From: Sphingobacterium sp. SRCM116780
GTDB lineage: Bacteria > Bacteroidota > Bacteroidia > Sphingobacteriales > Sphingobacteriaceae
Assembly: GCF_021442025.1 (NCBI RefSeq)
Contig: NZ_CP090446.1
Coordinates: 2,356,001 to 2,420,000, forward strand
DNA length: 64,000 nucleotides
Direction of reading: 5' to 3'
In this document: piece by piece, positions 8,513 to 17,726 of the stretch
Layout: every line of letters starts with the position of its first letter
Numbering within the stretch: position 1 is the stretch's first letter
Position numbers and translations under genes: made by a program
The notes under the pieces: generated by a model
Databases searched by the model: none
Seen by the model: only the letters and a program-made list of their open reading frames with translations
What the model was told of the DNA's origin: nothing

Positions 8513-9898
8513 ATGAATTATTGTCAAATCCTACGTGTATACGTACTTGTTTTATTAGGCCTGGTTCTATTTACAAATGCAGAGGCTAAATCAGCAAAAA
8601 TAGATGAACCACCCATGTTTTGGACCTGGTTAGGATATAGTCCAACCATGAACTTTGATTCCGTCTGTAATGAAATTCACGCTTTAGGCATTGATGGTAT
8701 TATGCTCAATGCCCCTACTCCCGATGATTATCGCGTTGCCATTCCCATAGCGCAAAAATATGGAATTAAAATAGTGGCTTGGCTCTGGACGATGAATCTG
8801 GAACATGATCGAGAAAAAATATTGAAAGAGCATCCAGAATGGTTTAGTGTCAATAGAAATGGAAAAAGTCTAGCCGATACAACCGCTTATGTTGGGTATT
8901 ACAAATTTTTATCCCCTGTATTGCCTGAGGTTAGAGACTATATAAAAAAGAGAGTTGAGTCTTATTGTGCCATAGAAGGGTTAAGTGGTATATCGATCGA
9001 TTATCATCGGTATGTAGATGTTGTTTTACCAACAACACTATGGCCTAAATATAACATTGTACAGGATCGCGAATATCCAGCTTGGGATTTTGGATATCAC
9101 CCGGTAGCCATTCAAAAGTTTAAAGCACAATATGGTTATGACCCTCGTGAGCAGAAAGATCCTTCTAAAGATCTCAAATGGAGACAGTTTCGATGTGATC
9201 AAATCACTGAAGTCGCCAATATGATTGCTGATGTCGTACATGCGAGTGGAAAAACAATGGCGGCATCTCCGTTTCCTACACCTAAAATGGCTTCACGAAT
9301 GGTAAGACAAGATTGGGGAAAATGGAAGCTCGATATTGTTTTCCCAATGGTCTATAGTAATTACTATACAGAAGATGTAAGTTTTATTACAGACTGTACG
9401 ATCGAAAATAGCCAAGATAAAAACCAAATGACAAATTTATACTGTGGACTTATGGCAAGTAATAGTGACGCCATGTTTACGGATATGGACGCTGCATTAA
9501 ACCATGGTGCACAAGGTATTTCTATCTTTACGGTAAACGGTATACGTGACCCGGAAATCAAAAGAAAATTCAAAAATTATACGGATCAGGCGAAGGCGAA
9601 AAAAGCAGCTAACCATGGAGTAATGCCCATCGTTGGTCAAAATACTGTTGAAAAAGATCCATTTAAAAAAGAAGGAATCATGCAGCTGATTCATACTAAA
9701 ATTCAAAAACTAGTTGCAAATTCTGACGAAGAAACCAACCTTCCTACCATAGCACTATCTAAGTTTAAGAAAGTTGATGCTTATGATGTAACACAGCGAT
9801 ACTTGGTAGAGGACAAATTAAGCAAAAAGAAATTTCATGTTACTTTTTACTTTTATGGTGGCATACTTTCCGGCTGGAATGTGGATGCTACATCCTAA
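8513..9898 (+). CDS. Secreted glycoside hydrolase-like protein (GHL10/DUF187 type)
   Basis: A 461-residue protein with an N-terminal signal peptide (~residues 1-25, ending ...TNAEA). The body resembles glycosyl hydrolase-like family 10 (GHL10, TIM barrel): a strand motif GIDGIMLNAP, VAWLWTMNLEH, the typical HPEWFSVNRNGK, LSPVLPEVRDYI and GLSGISIDYHRYV, the last carrying an Asp/Tyr/His cluster at a barrel-strand end as expected of an active site. IVFPMVYSNYY is another barrel-strand motif of this group. It is a putative periplasmic or lipid-free secreted carbohydrate-active enzyme of unknown substrate. The C-terminal ~90 residues are Lys-rich and not recognised. It is a single gene, with a large hairpin 54 bases downstream. 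Confidence 0.7.
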   Translation: MNYCQILRVYVLVLLGLVLFTNAEAKSAKIDEPPMFWTWLGYSPTMNFDSVCNEIHALGIDGIMLNAPTPDDYRVAIPIAQKYGIKIVAWLWTMNLEHDREKILKEHPEWFSVNRNGKSLADTTAYVGYYKFLSPVLPEVRDYIKKRVESYCAIEGLSGISIDYHRYVDVVLPTTLWPKYNIVQDREYPAWDFGYHPVAIQKFKAQYGYDPREQKDPSKDLKWRQFRCDQITEVANMIADVVHASGKTMAASPFPTPKMASRMVRQDWGKWKLDIVFPMVYSNYYTEDVSFITDCTIENSQDKNQMTNLYCGLMASNSDAMFTDMDAALNHGAQGISIFTVNGIRDPEIKRKFKNYTDQAKAKKAANHGVMPIVGQNTVEKDPFKKEGIMQLIHTKIQKLVANSDEETNLPTIALSKFKKVDAYDVTQRYLVEDKLSKKKFHVTFYFYGGILSGWNVDATS

Positions 9899-10424
9899 TT
9901 GTTAAATAACAACAGCAAATCTGTAGATCGATCTTAACTTCATTTGCTAACGAACAGGTAGATTATTGACCCCATTCCTGGAATTTTTCAATCATCTACC
10001 TGTTCAATAATGCCGTTTCACCTCTCTTTTAGTGCTATCGCATCATCAAAATGAATCTATAAGTACATACATTGGAAATAATTATCGACGCAGTCAAGGT
10101 TAAATGATAGCGTTGGTTTTTAAATTCCATGGAAGTATCATACGGATATTTTTCTGTGTAAGATATAGTCTGTACAACCCAATCCATATGTAATATCTCC
10201 TTTTATATAGTAGGAAAGAAATTATCCCTCCATATCAAAAGAATAAAAATGAAACCTTATATTTACAAGAAAGGATACTAGAAATGCTATATGCAGATAC
10301 TTTTTAATCATGTATACGCATTTCCATTTTCCCACCCTATTCGACGTAAAGATTCATTTAAACGCATACGTTGTATAGCATTCCAAGTGCATTCCATACA
10401 TAAAGCATATTAAAATAACGAGAG
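9899..10424. other. Intergenic region with one large hairpin
   Basis: No gene is recognised in these 526 bases. The one structured feature is the 18-bp inverted repeat at 9952-10005. The rest is AT-rich with short stop-filled frames. Confidence 0.5.
9952..10005. repeat. Long inverted repeat / hairpin
   Basis: Arms at 9952-9969 and 9988-10005 pair over 18 bp with one mismatch, around an 18-nt loop. It sits 54 bases after the GHL10-like gene. With no T-tract following on the plus strand, it is more likely a 3'-end stabilising hairpin or protein-binding palindrome than a standard intrinsic terminator. Confidence 0.6.
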
Positions 10425-11705
10425 ATGTCAGAAGAAAAAGAACTTAAAATAGCCATCTTGATTGATGCCGATAATATCTCGTATAAAAAAATAGAAGAGA
10501 TATTAAACGAGGTTAAAAGATATGGGGTGCCCACGATCAAGCGGATTTATGGTGATTGGACAAGCCCTTATGTAGAAAACTGGAAAGACAGCCTCTTGAC
10601 ACATGCGATCACACCCATTCAACAATATAGTTACACCCAAGGTAAAAATTCCACGGATTCTGCTTTAATTATCGACGCTATGGACATCCTGCACTCGGAT
10701 CGCGTAGATGGCTTCTGTATCGTTTCCAGTGATAGTGACTTTACACGTTTAGCAACAAGATTAAGAGAATCGGGCAAATTGGTTATTGGTGTTGGGGAAC
10801 GGAAAACTCCAAAACCCTTTATTTCTTCTTGTGATAAATTTATCTATGTAGAGATTTTAGAGAAAGAAGTTAAAAAGAAAGCTATCAAAAAGAAAAATAA
10901 TACGGTACCCAACACCACTCCTATTCCAGTTGAACAAAACAAGATTTCCTCCTTGGATGAAGAAACACTTGAATTATTGAAGGATACAGTAGATGATACT
11001 GCTGATGAAAACGGATGGGCTTTTTTAGGAGAAATAGGAAGTCTATTCAATAAAAGAAAACCAGATTTTGATGCTAGAAATTATGGTTACGCAAAAATAT
11101 CGCATCTTTTTAAAGCTTATAAAGAGGATTTCGAAATAGAAGAAAGAAATACGGAAAAATCAAGAATAAAAAACTACTACATCAGAAATATCATCAACAA
11201 ATCCGTCAATCAAATAGCAACAAAAGCGGCTTTTGAACCCGTAGACATAACTGTCAGTCCACAAAAAAGCAAGAAGTTCACCGATAAATCGCACAATCAA
11301 GCGACAACAAAACCTACCGTGGAATCCTTGGAAACTATTGTTATTTCATCAAAGGATAATCAGGTTACTAATACACCAACCCATCAAGCGACAGCAAAAC
11401 CGACTTCGGAATCTTTAGAAACCGCTATTATCCCCTCTAAAGGCAACCATATCACGAGCGAAGATGTTAGTAAACATCAAATTAGAATTACGAAAGATTT
11501 AAAATCGTTATTTCCAAACAAAACAAAAAAGATTAGAGTACTGATAAAAAATGAGCATGAATGTGCCTTTTCTTATCGACGAGATCGATCGCATGTCCTG
11601 AGTTTGGGGCAAGCTGCTGCGGAAGAGTTAGGGCTAGAAGTCGGTGCCACATTTAAACTAATCAAGTTAGGGGAACTTTCTTACCAGCTAGAGAAAAATA
11701 GTTAA
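10425..11705 (+). CDS. NYN-domain nuclease with LOTUS/OST-HTH domain
   Basis: A 426-residue cytosolic protein. Residues ~7-145 form a NYN (PIN-like, LabA/DUF88) nuclease domain with the acidic residues expected at the metal site: Asp14/Asp16 (ILIDADN), Asp78 (KNSTDSALIIDAMD) and Asp103/Asp105 (SSDSDFTRLA). Residues ~178-252 look like a LOTUS/OST-HTH RNA-binding domain (WAFLGEIGSLFNKRKPDFDARNYGYAKISHLFK). A Thr/Ser/Lys linker follows with an internal duplication: residues ~291-313 and 320-342 share xQATxKPTxESLET. The last ~70 residues are a separate unrecognised domain. NYN-LOTUS proteins are presumed RNA-processing or RNA-turnover factors; the target is unknown. It is monocistronic, ending at element copy 2. 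Confidence 0.85.
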   Translation: MSEEKELKIAILIDADNISYKKIEEILNEVKRYGVPTIKRIYGDWTSPYVENWKDSLLTHAITPIQQYSYTQGKNSTDSALIIDAMDILHSDRVDGFCIVSSDSDFTRLATRLRESGKLVIGVGERKTPKPFISSCDKFIYVEILEKEVKKKAIKKKNNTVPNTTPIPVEQNKISSLDEETLELLKDTVDDTADENGWAFLGEIGSLFNKRKPDFDARNYGYAKISHLFKAYKEDFEIEERNTEKSRIKNYYIRNIINKSVNQIATKAAFEPVDITVSPQKSKKFTDKSHNQATTKPTVESLETIVISSKDNQVTNTPTHQATAKPTSESLETAIIPSKGNHITSEDVSKHQIRITKDLKSLFPNKTKKIRVLIKNEHECAFSYRRDRSHVLSLGQAAAEELGLEVGATFKLIKLGELSYQLEKNS

Positions 11706-11761
11706 TTATTGTAAAAAACAAGAACATTTATATTTTTGGCACAGCATTTGAATTAACTTAG

Positions 11762-11828
11762 ATTCATAATTTAGGTTAATAATTGGTTAGTAAAAATGCC
11801 TCAGGCTCCCCGCCTAAGGCATTTTTTT
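11762..11828 (+). ncRNA. Conserved leader plus terminator hairpin, copy 2
   Basis: The leader ATTCATAATTTAGGTTAATA (11762-11781), continuing ATTGGTTAG, matches copy 1 with a single-base deletion. It is followed by a 12-bp stem (AATGCCTCAGGC / GCCTAAGGCATT, one mismatch), a TCCCC loop and seven Ts. It lies between the convergent NYN gene and the amino acid dehydrogenase operon. Base changes against copy 1 are compensated in the stem (C-G to T-A) while leader and loop are retained. Confidence 0.55.
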
Positions 11829-11849
11829 ATTTTTACCTTATATGTGATA

Positions 11850-13085
11850 TTACACCAATTGTTTCAAGGCAATTTCATAAGCTGTTGATGAAATATGTGT
11901 TTTAGATTCCGAAACGGTTCTGATATTTTTGATTGCTTGTTCAATAATGCGTGAAACATCTGAGAAAATAGCATCGTCACTAATTTCTACATTTGGTTGC
12001 ATCAAATAGGCAAATACACGCGCCATACCACAGTTGGCAATAAAATCCGGAATAACAGATACTTGCGTATCGGCATATTCCATCACAGGTCCATAAAATA
12101 TTTCACGGTCTGAAAATGGAACATTGGCTCCTGAAGCAATGACTTCCAGTCCGTTTGCCACCATTTCACTCACTTGTTCTTTTGAAACCAATCGAGAAGC
12201 TGCTGCAGGGATAAAAACTTCAGCAGCAATACCCCAAATCTGTTTATTCACTTCTTCAAAAGGCATTAAATCTGGGCTCGTCAGTGCGTTTCCTTTTCTG
12301 TTCAAAAAAAGTGACGTGATTTCTTCTTCCGTAAAGCCAGCAGCATTGATCAATCCGCCAACACGGTCTATGATACCCACGATCTTCACTCCCATTTTAC
12401 TGAGATAAAAAGCCGCAGCTGCAGCGACATTCCCCCATCCTTGAATAATGGCTCTTTTACCTGCACAATCTGAACCATATAGGCTATAAAAATGTTTAAC
12501 AGCTTCTGAAACACCAAAGCCCGTAATCATGTCCGCAATTTTATATTTGCGTTTCATATCCGGACTATAAGCCGGATCTTCCAATACTTTAGAAACACCA
12601 TACCGCAGCTGTCCGATTTGATGGATTCTTTCATTTTCGCGGACATTAAAATGTCCATTCAAGACACCTTCTTGTGGATGCCAAAGACCATATTGCTCGG
12701 TCAGCGGGATGACATCGTGAATTTCGTCTACATTGAGATCTCCACCAGTTCCATAATAGTTTTTCAATAAAGGAGTGACGACTTTAAACCATCGATCCAA
12801 AACCCCTTGTTTACGTGGGTCAGATGGATCGAAGTTAATACCCGATTTTGCTCCTCCAATGGCAGGGCCAGAGACGGTAAATTTAACTTCCATCGTCTTT
12901 GCTAAAGATTCCACCTCATTTTTATCCAAACCCAAACGTATACGAGTACCTCCTCCTGCTGCCCCTCCCCGCAGAGAATTAATAACGACCCAACCTTCAG
13001 CTTCTGTTTCGTTGTCTTTCCATTCAAATACAATCTCTGGCCTTTTACGTTCAAAAGCTTGCAATAAATCTTTCATGTCTTTCAT
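11850..13085 (-). CDS. Glu/Leu/Phe/Val dehydrogenase family protein
   Basis: A 411-residue NAD(P)-dependent amino acid dehydrogenase, catalysing oxidative deamination of an amino acid to its 2-oxo acid. The N-terminal substrate domain has the glycine-rich GGAAGGGTRIR, the catalytic lysine region with K-F-T-V-S-G-P-A-I-G-G-A-K-S-G and the GTGGDLNVDE segment. The Rossmann part contains AIIQGWGNVAAAAAFYLSKMGVKIVGI. It is the last gene of a minus-strand cluster after hppD (36-base gap), which suggests a role in feeding phenylalanine or tyrosine (or branched-chain) oxo-acids into catabolism; this is inferred from context. Length is closer to glutamate dehydrogenases than to Bacillus leucine dehydrogenases, so substrate is open. 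Confidence 0.8.
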   Translation of the reverse strand: MKDMKDLLQAFERKRPEIVFEWKDNETEAEGWVVINSLRGGAAGGGTRIRLGLDKNEVESLAKTMEVKFTVSGPAIGGAKSGINFDPSDPRKQGVLDRWFKVVTPLLKNYYGTGGDLNVDEIHDVIPLTEQYGLWHPQEGVLNGHFNVRENERIHQIGQLRYGVSKVLEDPAYSPDMKRKYKIADMITGFGVSEAVKHFYSLYGSDCAGKRAIIQGWGNVAAAAAFYLSKMGVKIVGIIDRVGGLINAAGFTEEEITSLFLNRKGNALTSPDLMPFEEVNKQIWGIAAEVFIPAAASRLVSKEQVSEMVANGLEVIASGANVPFSDREIFYGPVMEYADTQVSVIPDFIANCGMARVFAYLMQPNVEISDDAIFSDVSRIIEQAIKNIRTVSESKTHISSTAYEIALKQLV

Positions 13086-13121
13086 ATTGGCAATGCATAT
13101 ATTTTTTTATTGTTCAACTAT

Positions 13122-14252
13122 TTATAGATTTCCTCGTTTCGCTTGTTCTCTTTCTATGGCTTCAAACAGAGCTTTAAAATTCCCAGCCCCAAAACTCTGA
13201 GCGCCCTTACGTTGAATGATTTCAAAAAACAAAGTCGGTCGATCTTCCACTGGCTTTGTAAAAATTTGCAATAGATATCCTTCATCATCACGATCAACAA
13301 GAATTCCCAGATCTTGGATGATTTTGATTTCTTCATCAATCTCACCTACACGTTCAGGTAACATATCGTAGTATGCTTCAGGAGGTGCACCTAAAAACTC
13401 TACTCCTCGAGCTTTCAACGCTTTTACCGTTTTAACGATATCTTTTGTTGCCAAGGCTGCATGTTGTACACCTTCTCCTTCATAGAATTCCAAATATTCT
13501 TCGATTTGGGATTTCTTCTGTCCTTCTGCAGGTTCGTTAATCGGAAATTTGACATAGCCATTTCCATTACTCATCACCTTGCTCATGAGTGCAGAATATT
13601 CGGTATTAATTTGTTTATCATCAAAGGACAGGACATTCACAAAACCCATCACTTGTTGATACCATTCCACCGTCTCATTCATCTTGTTCCAGCCCACATT
13701 TCCTACGCAATGATCAATGTACAGCAATCCCACTTCTTCGGGCTGATAGTCACTTTCCCAAGCTTCATAACCCGGTAAAAAAGAACCTGTATAATTTTTA
13801 CGTTCCACAAAAAGATGGACTGTTTCTCCATAAGTATAAATACCGGAAGTACACACTTCCCCATATTCATCCTTCAACACTTGAGGTTCTTGATAAACTT
13901 TGGCTCCTCGTTTTGTTGTCTCCTCAAAAGATTTTGTTGCATCATCTACCCATAGGGCAAGAATTTTGACCCCATCACCATGTTTTTTGACATGTTCGGC
14001 TATGGGGTGATCCGACCGAAGTGCAGTGGTTAATACCAATCGGATCTTCCCTTGTCTCAAGACATAAGAAGCACGATCGCGTACACCTGTTTCAGGCCCT
14101 GCATAAGCTTCGGATTGAAATCCAAAAGCTGTTTTATAAAAATGTGCAGCTTGCTTAGCATTCCCCACGTAGAATTCGATGTAGTCTGTTCCATTAATGG
14201 GAAGGAAATCTTGTGCTAAGGCTATTTTTTCAGCAAAAGTTTGTTGTTTCAT
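13122..14252 (-). CDS. hppD: 4-hydroxyphenylpyruvate dioxygenase
   Basis: A 376-residue Fe(II) dioxygenase converting 4-hydroxyphenylpyruvate to homogentisate, the second step of tyrosine breakdown. It has the two vicinal-oxygen-chelate halves typical of the family (N-terminal ~20-150, C-terminal ~175-345). The 2-His-1-Glu iron ligands are visible as His181 (YIDHCVGNV), His264 (GVQHAALAT) and Glu344 (LFFEIIQRKGAQSFGAGNF), and the C-terminal gating helix is present (FKALFEAIEREQ). It is co-oriented with hmgA upstream (21-base gap) and the amino acid dehydrogenase downstream, so the three probably form one operon. Confidence 0.96.
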   Translation of the reverse strand: MKQQTFAEKIALAQDFLPINGTDYIEFYVGNAKQAAHFYKTAFGFQSEAYAGPETGVRDRASYVLRQGKIRLVLTTALRSDHPIAEHVKKHGDGVKILALWVDDATKSFEETTKRGAKVYQEPQVLKDEYGEVCTSGIYTYGETVHLFVERKNYTGSFLPGYEAWESDYQPEEVGLLYIDHCVGNVGWNKMNETVEWYQQVMGFVNVLSFDDKQINTEYSALMSKVMSNGNGYVKFPINEPAEGQKKSQIEEYLEFYEGEGVQHAALATKDIVKTVKALKARGVEFLGAPPEAYYDMLPERVGEIDEEIKIIQDLGILVDRDDEGYLLQIFTKPVEDRPTLFFEIIQRKGAQSFGAGNFKALFEAIEREQAKRGNL

Positions 14253-14273
14253 AGTTTCTGTATTATTTATTTT

Positions 14274-15434
14274 TTACTCACTCATCCAGGATTTAAAATA
14301 ATCTGGATCTTCAATCTTCAAGGCTTCTTCGGTTAACATCAGCGGTCTAAAAGGATCGATCATCACCGCAAGTTCTTCTGTCAGTTTTTGTCCGATACTT
14401 TTTTCTACTGTACCTGGATGTGGTCCATGTGGTATCCCTCCCGGATGTAGGGTGATCTGTCCCCGTTCCACACTTTTGCGGCTCATGAAATCGCCATCTA
14501 CGTAATACAAGACCTCATCGGAATCGACATTGCTATGGCTATAGGGTGCAGGAATAGATTGCGGATGGTAGTCGTAGAGTCTTGGACAGAAGCTACAGAC
14601 CACAAAACTGTCGGTTTCAAAAGTTTGATGTACGGGAGGAGGTTGATGCAATTTGCCCGTAATGGGCATAAAGTCATGGATAGAAAAAGCCCAAGGATAA
14701 TGATAGCCGTCCCATCCTACAAAATCAAATGGGTGACTGCCATATATATACGGATAAATCAACCCTTGCTTCTTTATTCTGATCTCAAAATCACCGAATT
14801 GGTCGTTCGTTTCTAACTGCACAGGTTTTCTCATATCTCGCTCATAGAATGGCGCATGCTCCATCAATTGTCCAAATTCATTGCGATAACGTTTAGGTGT
14901 GCGAATAGGTGAAAATGATTCAATAATAAATAGCCGGTTGTCTGGACTATTAAAATGGATCTGATAGATGACACCTCTTGGAATGACGATATAATCACCA
15001 TAACCAAAAGGAATTTGGCCGTATCCTGTCTTGAGTACGCCTGTACCTTCATGGATAAATATAATCTCATCCGCTTGACTATTCTTATAAAAATAGTCCG
15101 TCATTGACTTTCGTGGGGCAGCCAACGAGATGTGAAGATCTTGATTGACCAGAACAGGAGTGCGACTTTCTAAGTAATCGTCCTTTGGTGAAACAGCAAA
15201 GCCCTTTAGGCTGGTGTGTTTCAAATGTTTGTCTCGGACAATCTTTGGGGATACATCATAAGGTTCCTGAATTTGCTTCACTAATGTCGGTGGATGGCAA
15301 TGGTAAACCAATGAATAGGTGCTCGAAAAACCGTGAGTAGAGACTAATTCTTCGGAATATAGTGCACCATCCGGTTTTCTAAATACGGTGTGTCTTTTAG
15401 GAGGAACTTCCCCCAATTGATGATAAACTGGCAT
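14274..15434 (-). CDS. hmgA: Homogentisate 1,2-dioxygenase
   Basis: A 386-residue cupin-fold ring-cleaving dioxygenase that opens homogentisate to maleylacetoacetate. The N-terminus (MPVYHQLGEVPPKRHTVFR) is typical of bacterial HmgA. Likely Fe ligands are His300 (YSHSNVDSDEVLYY), Glu307 and a histidine of the GGIPHGPHPG motif (336/339). The sequence is shorter than the ~430-450 aa animal and proteobacterial enzymes but matches Bacteroidota forms. It is first in the hmgA-hppD-dehydrogenase operon; the divergent fahA start is 380 bases away and a -7-like element on the minus strand lies at 15642-15649. Confidence 0.93.
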   Translation of the reverse strand: MPVYHQLGEVPPKRHTVFRKPDGALYSEELVSTHGFSSTYSLVYHCHPPTLVKQIQEPYDVSPKIVRDKHLKHTSLKGFAVSPKDDYLESRTPVLVNQDLHISLAAPRKSMTDYFYKNSQADEIIFIHEGTGVLKTGYGQIPFGYGDYIVIPRGVIYQIHFNSPDNRLFIIESFSPIRTPKRYRNEFGQLMEHAPFYERDMRKPVQLETNDQFGDFEIRIKKQGLIYPYIYGSHPFDFVGWDGYHYPWAFSIHDFMPITGKLHQPPPVHQTFETDSFVVCSFCPRLYDYHPQSIPAPYSHSNVDSDEVLYYVDGDFMSRKSVERGQITLHPGGIPHGPHPGTVEKSIGQKLTEELAVMIDPFRPLMLTEEALKIEDPDYFKSWMSE

Positions 15435-15813
15435 ATGGGAATCAATTAAAAATGTTAAAAGATATATTTTTGCAGAACTTGTTTAACAATTCATTCTGGC
15501 ACAGAAAAAAGAGAGGAAACAGAAATTAGTACTGTGCAAACACCACATCAGCAATCAACGCCTTCACGAAAGCGTTCATACCGAGCATGACTCTTGAATA
15601 TTGGAGTCCGTTGATGTTCATAATTGGATTATTGATTATATCAAATGTAATATTTTAATTTTGAATATTTAAAAAAATAAACAAAAAAATATAGCTGAAC
15701 TTCCTATATTTATGCCCATCCTACTTATGCGTAACGAAAAAGCTTATTATAATTAGATAAGCTAAAAAAGGTAATAAGAAGGAAACCAATTTGCACAATA
15801 TAGCATCTAGATT
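15435..15813. promoter_or_regulatory. Divergent intergenic control region of the hmgA and fahA operons
   Basis: This 379-base, very AT-rich region separates the two divergent halves of the tyrosine pathway. On the plus strand TAATTTTG (15656-15663) fits the Bacteroidota -7 consensus TAnnTTTG and has ATTG (15631-15634) 21 bases upstream. On the minus strand TACATTTG (reverse complement of 15642-15649) is another -7 match without a clear -33. The two promoters would overlap, allowing joint control by one regulator. A small inverted repeat (AGCTTAT...ATAAGCT) occurs near 15740-15763. Confidence 0.5.
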
Positions 15814-16791
15814 ATGAAACTTGTTACCTGTATTCAAGAAGAAAAAGAGTCTTTGGGTTTTGTGGTTGATACCAACATCCATTTATGCAGACAAATAAAT
15901 TCGAGCTTTCCTGATTCCATGCAAGCTTATTTGCACACAGATGAGGAAACTAAAGTACAGATGAAACATGCTTATGATATGCTTTGTTCAGCTACCCAAA
16001 CGATAGCCCCTCTTACTGTTAACAATACAACTTTACGCGCTCCTGTTCCTTATCCAAGTTCGCTAAGAGATGCTTATGCTTTTCGTCAACATGTGGCTAC
16101 CTCTCGTAGAAATCGCGGTTTAGCAATGATTCCTGAGTTTGATCTATTCCCTGTATTCTATTTTTCTAATCATCGTGCTATTTGTGGACCTGGAGAAGTC
16201 GCCTGTATGCCCAAGCATTTTGATAAACTTGATTTTGAATTGGAGGTGGCCGTGGTATTAGATAAACAGGGGAAAAATATCTGTGCTGCAGATGCTGACA
16301 CCTATATTGGTGGCTATATGATCATGAATGACCTGAGTGCCAGAACACTGCAAATGGAAGAGATGAAACTCAACCTAGGTCCTGCTAAAGGCAAGGATTT
16401 TGCAACGGTTATCGGACCTTGGTTGGTCACTCCGGATGAACTTGAAAAGTATCGTGTCGCTACTGCTGCTGGTCATATTGGTGCCACTTATAATCTGGAA
16501 ATGACTTGTTATGTCAATGGCCAACTGGTTTCAAAAGGAAATCTAGCCGATATGGATTGGACGTTTGCTGAAATTATCGAACGGGTTTCCTATGGCGTTG
16601 AGATGTTTCCTGGTGATGTGATCGGATCGGGAACAGTCGGAACCGGTTGTTTCTTAGAACTCAATGGTACGGGTAAACTAAACAACCCGGTGTACGAAGA
16701 ACAATGGTTGCAGGCTGGTGATTCCGTCCTTATGGAGGTAACGGGGTTGGGACAGTTATACACCAAAATTATTGCACAGCACGAAGATTAA
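15814..16791 (+). CDS. fahA: Fumarylacetoacetate hydrolase family protein
   Basis: A 325-residue FAH-fold hydrolase, expected to split fumarylacetoacetate into fumarate and acetoacetate, the last step of tyrosine catabolism. Motifs: RDAYAFRQH (His93, catalytic-type), KLDFELEVAVVL with metal-binding Glu142/Glu144, and MNDLSAR (Asp173). The GSGTVGTGCF segment near the C-terminus is typical. It is first of two plus-strand genes and lies divergent to hmgA. A maleylacetoacetate isomerase is not in this window, so isomerisation must be done elsewhere or non-enzymatically, or this enzyme may accept the maleyl form; that last point is inference. Confidence 0.92.
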   Translation: MKLVTCIQEEKESLGFVVDTNIHLCRQINSSFPDSMQAYLHTDEETKVQMKHAYDMLCSATQTIAPLTVNNTTLRAPVPYPSSLRDAYAFRQHVATSRRNRGLAMIPEFDLFPVFYFSNHRAICGPGEVACMPKHFDKLDFELEVAVVLDKQGKNICAADADTYIGGYMIMNDLSARTLQMEEMKLNLGPAKGKDFATVIGPWLVTPDELEKYRVATAAGHIGATYNLEMTCYVNGQLVSKGNLADMDWTFAEIIERVSYGVEMFPGDVIGSGTVGTGCFLELNGTGKLNNPVYEEQWLQAGDSVLMEVTGLGQLYTKIIAQHED

Positions 16792-16820
16792 TTACGATTG
16801 CATTTAGACCTATTTTTACG

Positions 16821-17726
16821 ATGCCACTAAAAAAAACAACTGTTATCGATCCAATAGCACAACAAGCTATTTTTGACAATCTAATCAAATATGCTGTAGC
16901 ACCGCGTCCTATTTGTTTTGCCAGTACGATAGATGCTGCTGGTCAGGTCAATCTGAGTCCTTTTAGTTTCTTTAATTTCATGTCGCAACAACCTCCGATT
17001 TGTGTTTTTTCACCATTGAGACGCATGCGGGATGGATCTACAAAACACAGCCTTGAAAATATAAAGGAAGTTCCTGAAGTGGTGATCAATATCGTCAACT
17101 ATGCGATGGTACAACAGCAGTCTCTTGCCAGTACAGAATATGCCAAGGGTATCAATGAGTTTGAGAAATCAGGGTTCACTCCCATTCCATCAACACATAT
17201 CACACCACCTCGCGTAGCCGAATCTCCTGTACAATTGGAATGTAAAGTTCGCGAAATCATCAGTTTAGGTGATGGTCCTGGAGCAGGTAACTTAGTCATT
17301 GCGGAGATTGTATGTATGCATATTCATGAAGAATTAATGAATGAGCATCATCAAGTAGCACAAGATTCGCTCGATCTTGTCGCGCGATTGGGGGACAATT
17401 GGTATTGTCGTGTCACCAAAGACAACTTATTTGAAGTACCAAAACCTCTGCGCAATTTAGGTATTGGAGTAGATTGTTTACCAGAACATATCCGTTTGTC
17501 CGAAGTCCTGACAGGCAATCATTTGGGTATGCTCGCAAATGTTGAACAATTACCGACTCGAATAGCAGAAAATATAGGGATCGAAGATCAGGTGATACAA
17601 TCATTGGTAGACCACTCCTTTGCTGATGTGCAGGAAAGAAGTAAAAAACTTCATCAATATGCTGCCAAGCTTTTGGATCAAGGTGAGGTGACCAAAGCTT
17701 GGCAGGTATTATTACTGGGCTACTAG
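16821..17726 (+). CDS. Flavin reductase-like FMN-binding protein
   Basis: A 301-residue protein starting with a split-barrel flavin reductase-like domain (~residues 15-190; RPICFASTIDAAGQVNLSPFSFFNFMSQQPP is the FMN-binding strand pair, followed by VVINIVNYAM). The C-terminal ~100 residues are helical and seem specific to this subgroup. It follows fahA by 29 bases and ends in a 15-base overlap with the phenylalanine hydroxylase gene on the other strand. Similar genes often sit beside homogentisate pathway genes in Bacteroidota; a role as an accessory hydrolase, oxidoreductase or reductase partner is only suggested by context. Confidence 0.82.
   Translation: MPLKKTTVIDPIAQQAIFDNLIKYAVAPRPICFASTIDAAGQVNLSPFSFFNFMSQQPPICVFSPLRRMRDGSTKHSLENIKEVPEVVINIVNYAMVQQQSLASTEYAKGINEFEKSGFTPIPSTHITPPRVAESPVQLECKVREIISLGDGPGAGNLVIAEIVCMHIHEELMNEHHQVAQDSLDLVARLGDNWYCRVTKDNLFEVPKPLRNLGIGVDCLPEHIRLSEVLTGNHLGMLANVEQLPTRIAENIGIEDQVIQSLVDHSFADVQERSKKLHQYAAKLLDQGEVTKAWQVLLLGY

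Noticed and set aside
12775..13200. 141-codon open frame on the plus strand inside the amino acid dehydrogenase gene
   Set aside because: It is antisense to a clearly conserved dehydrogenase, has low-complexity composition (runs of Pro/Ala/Arg) and no recognisable domain.
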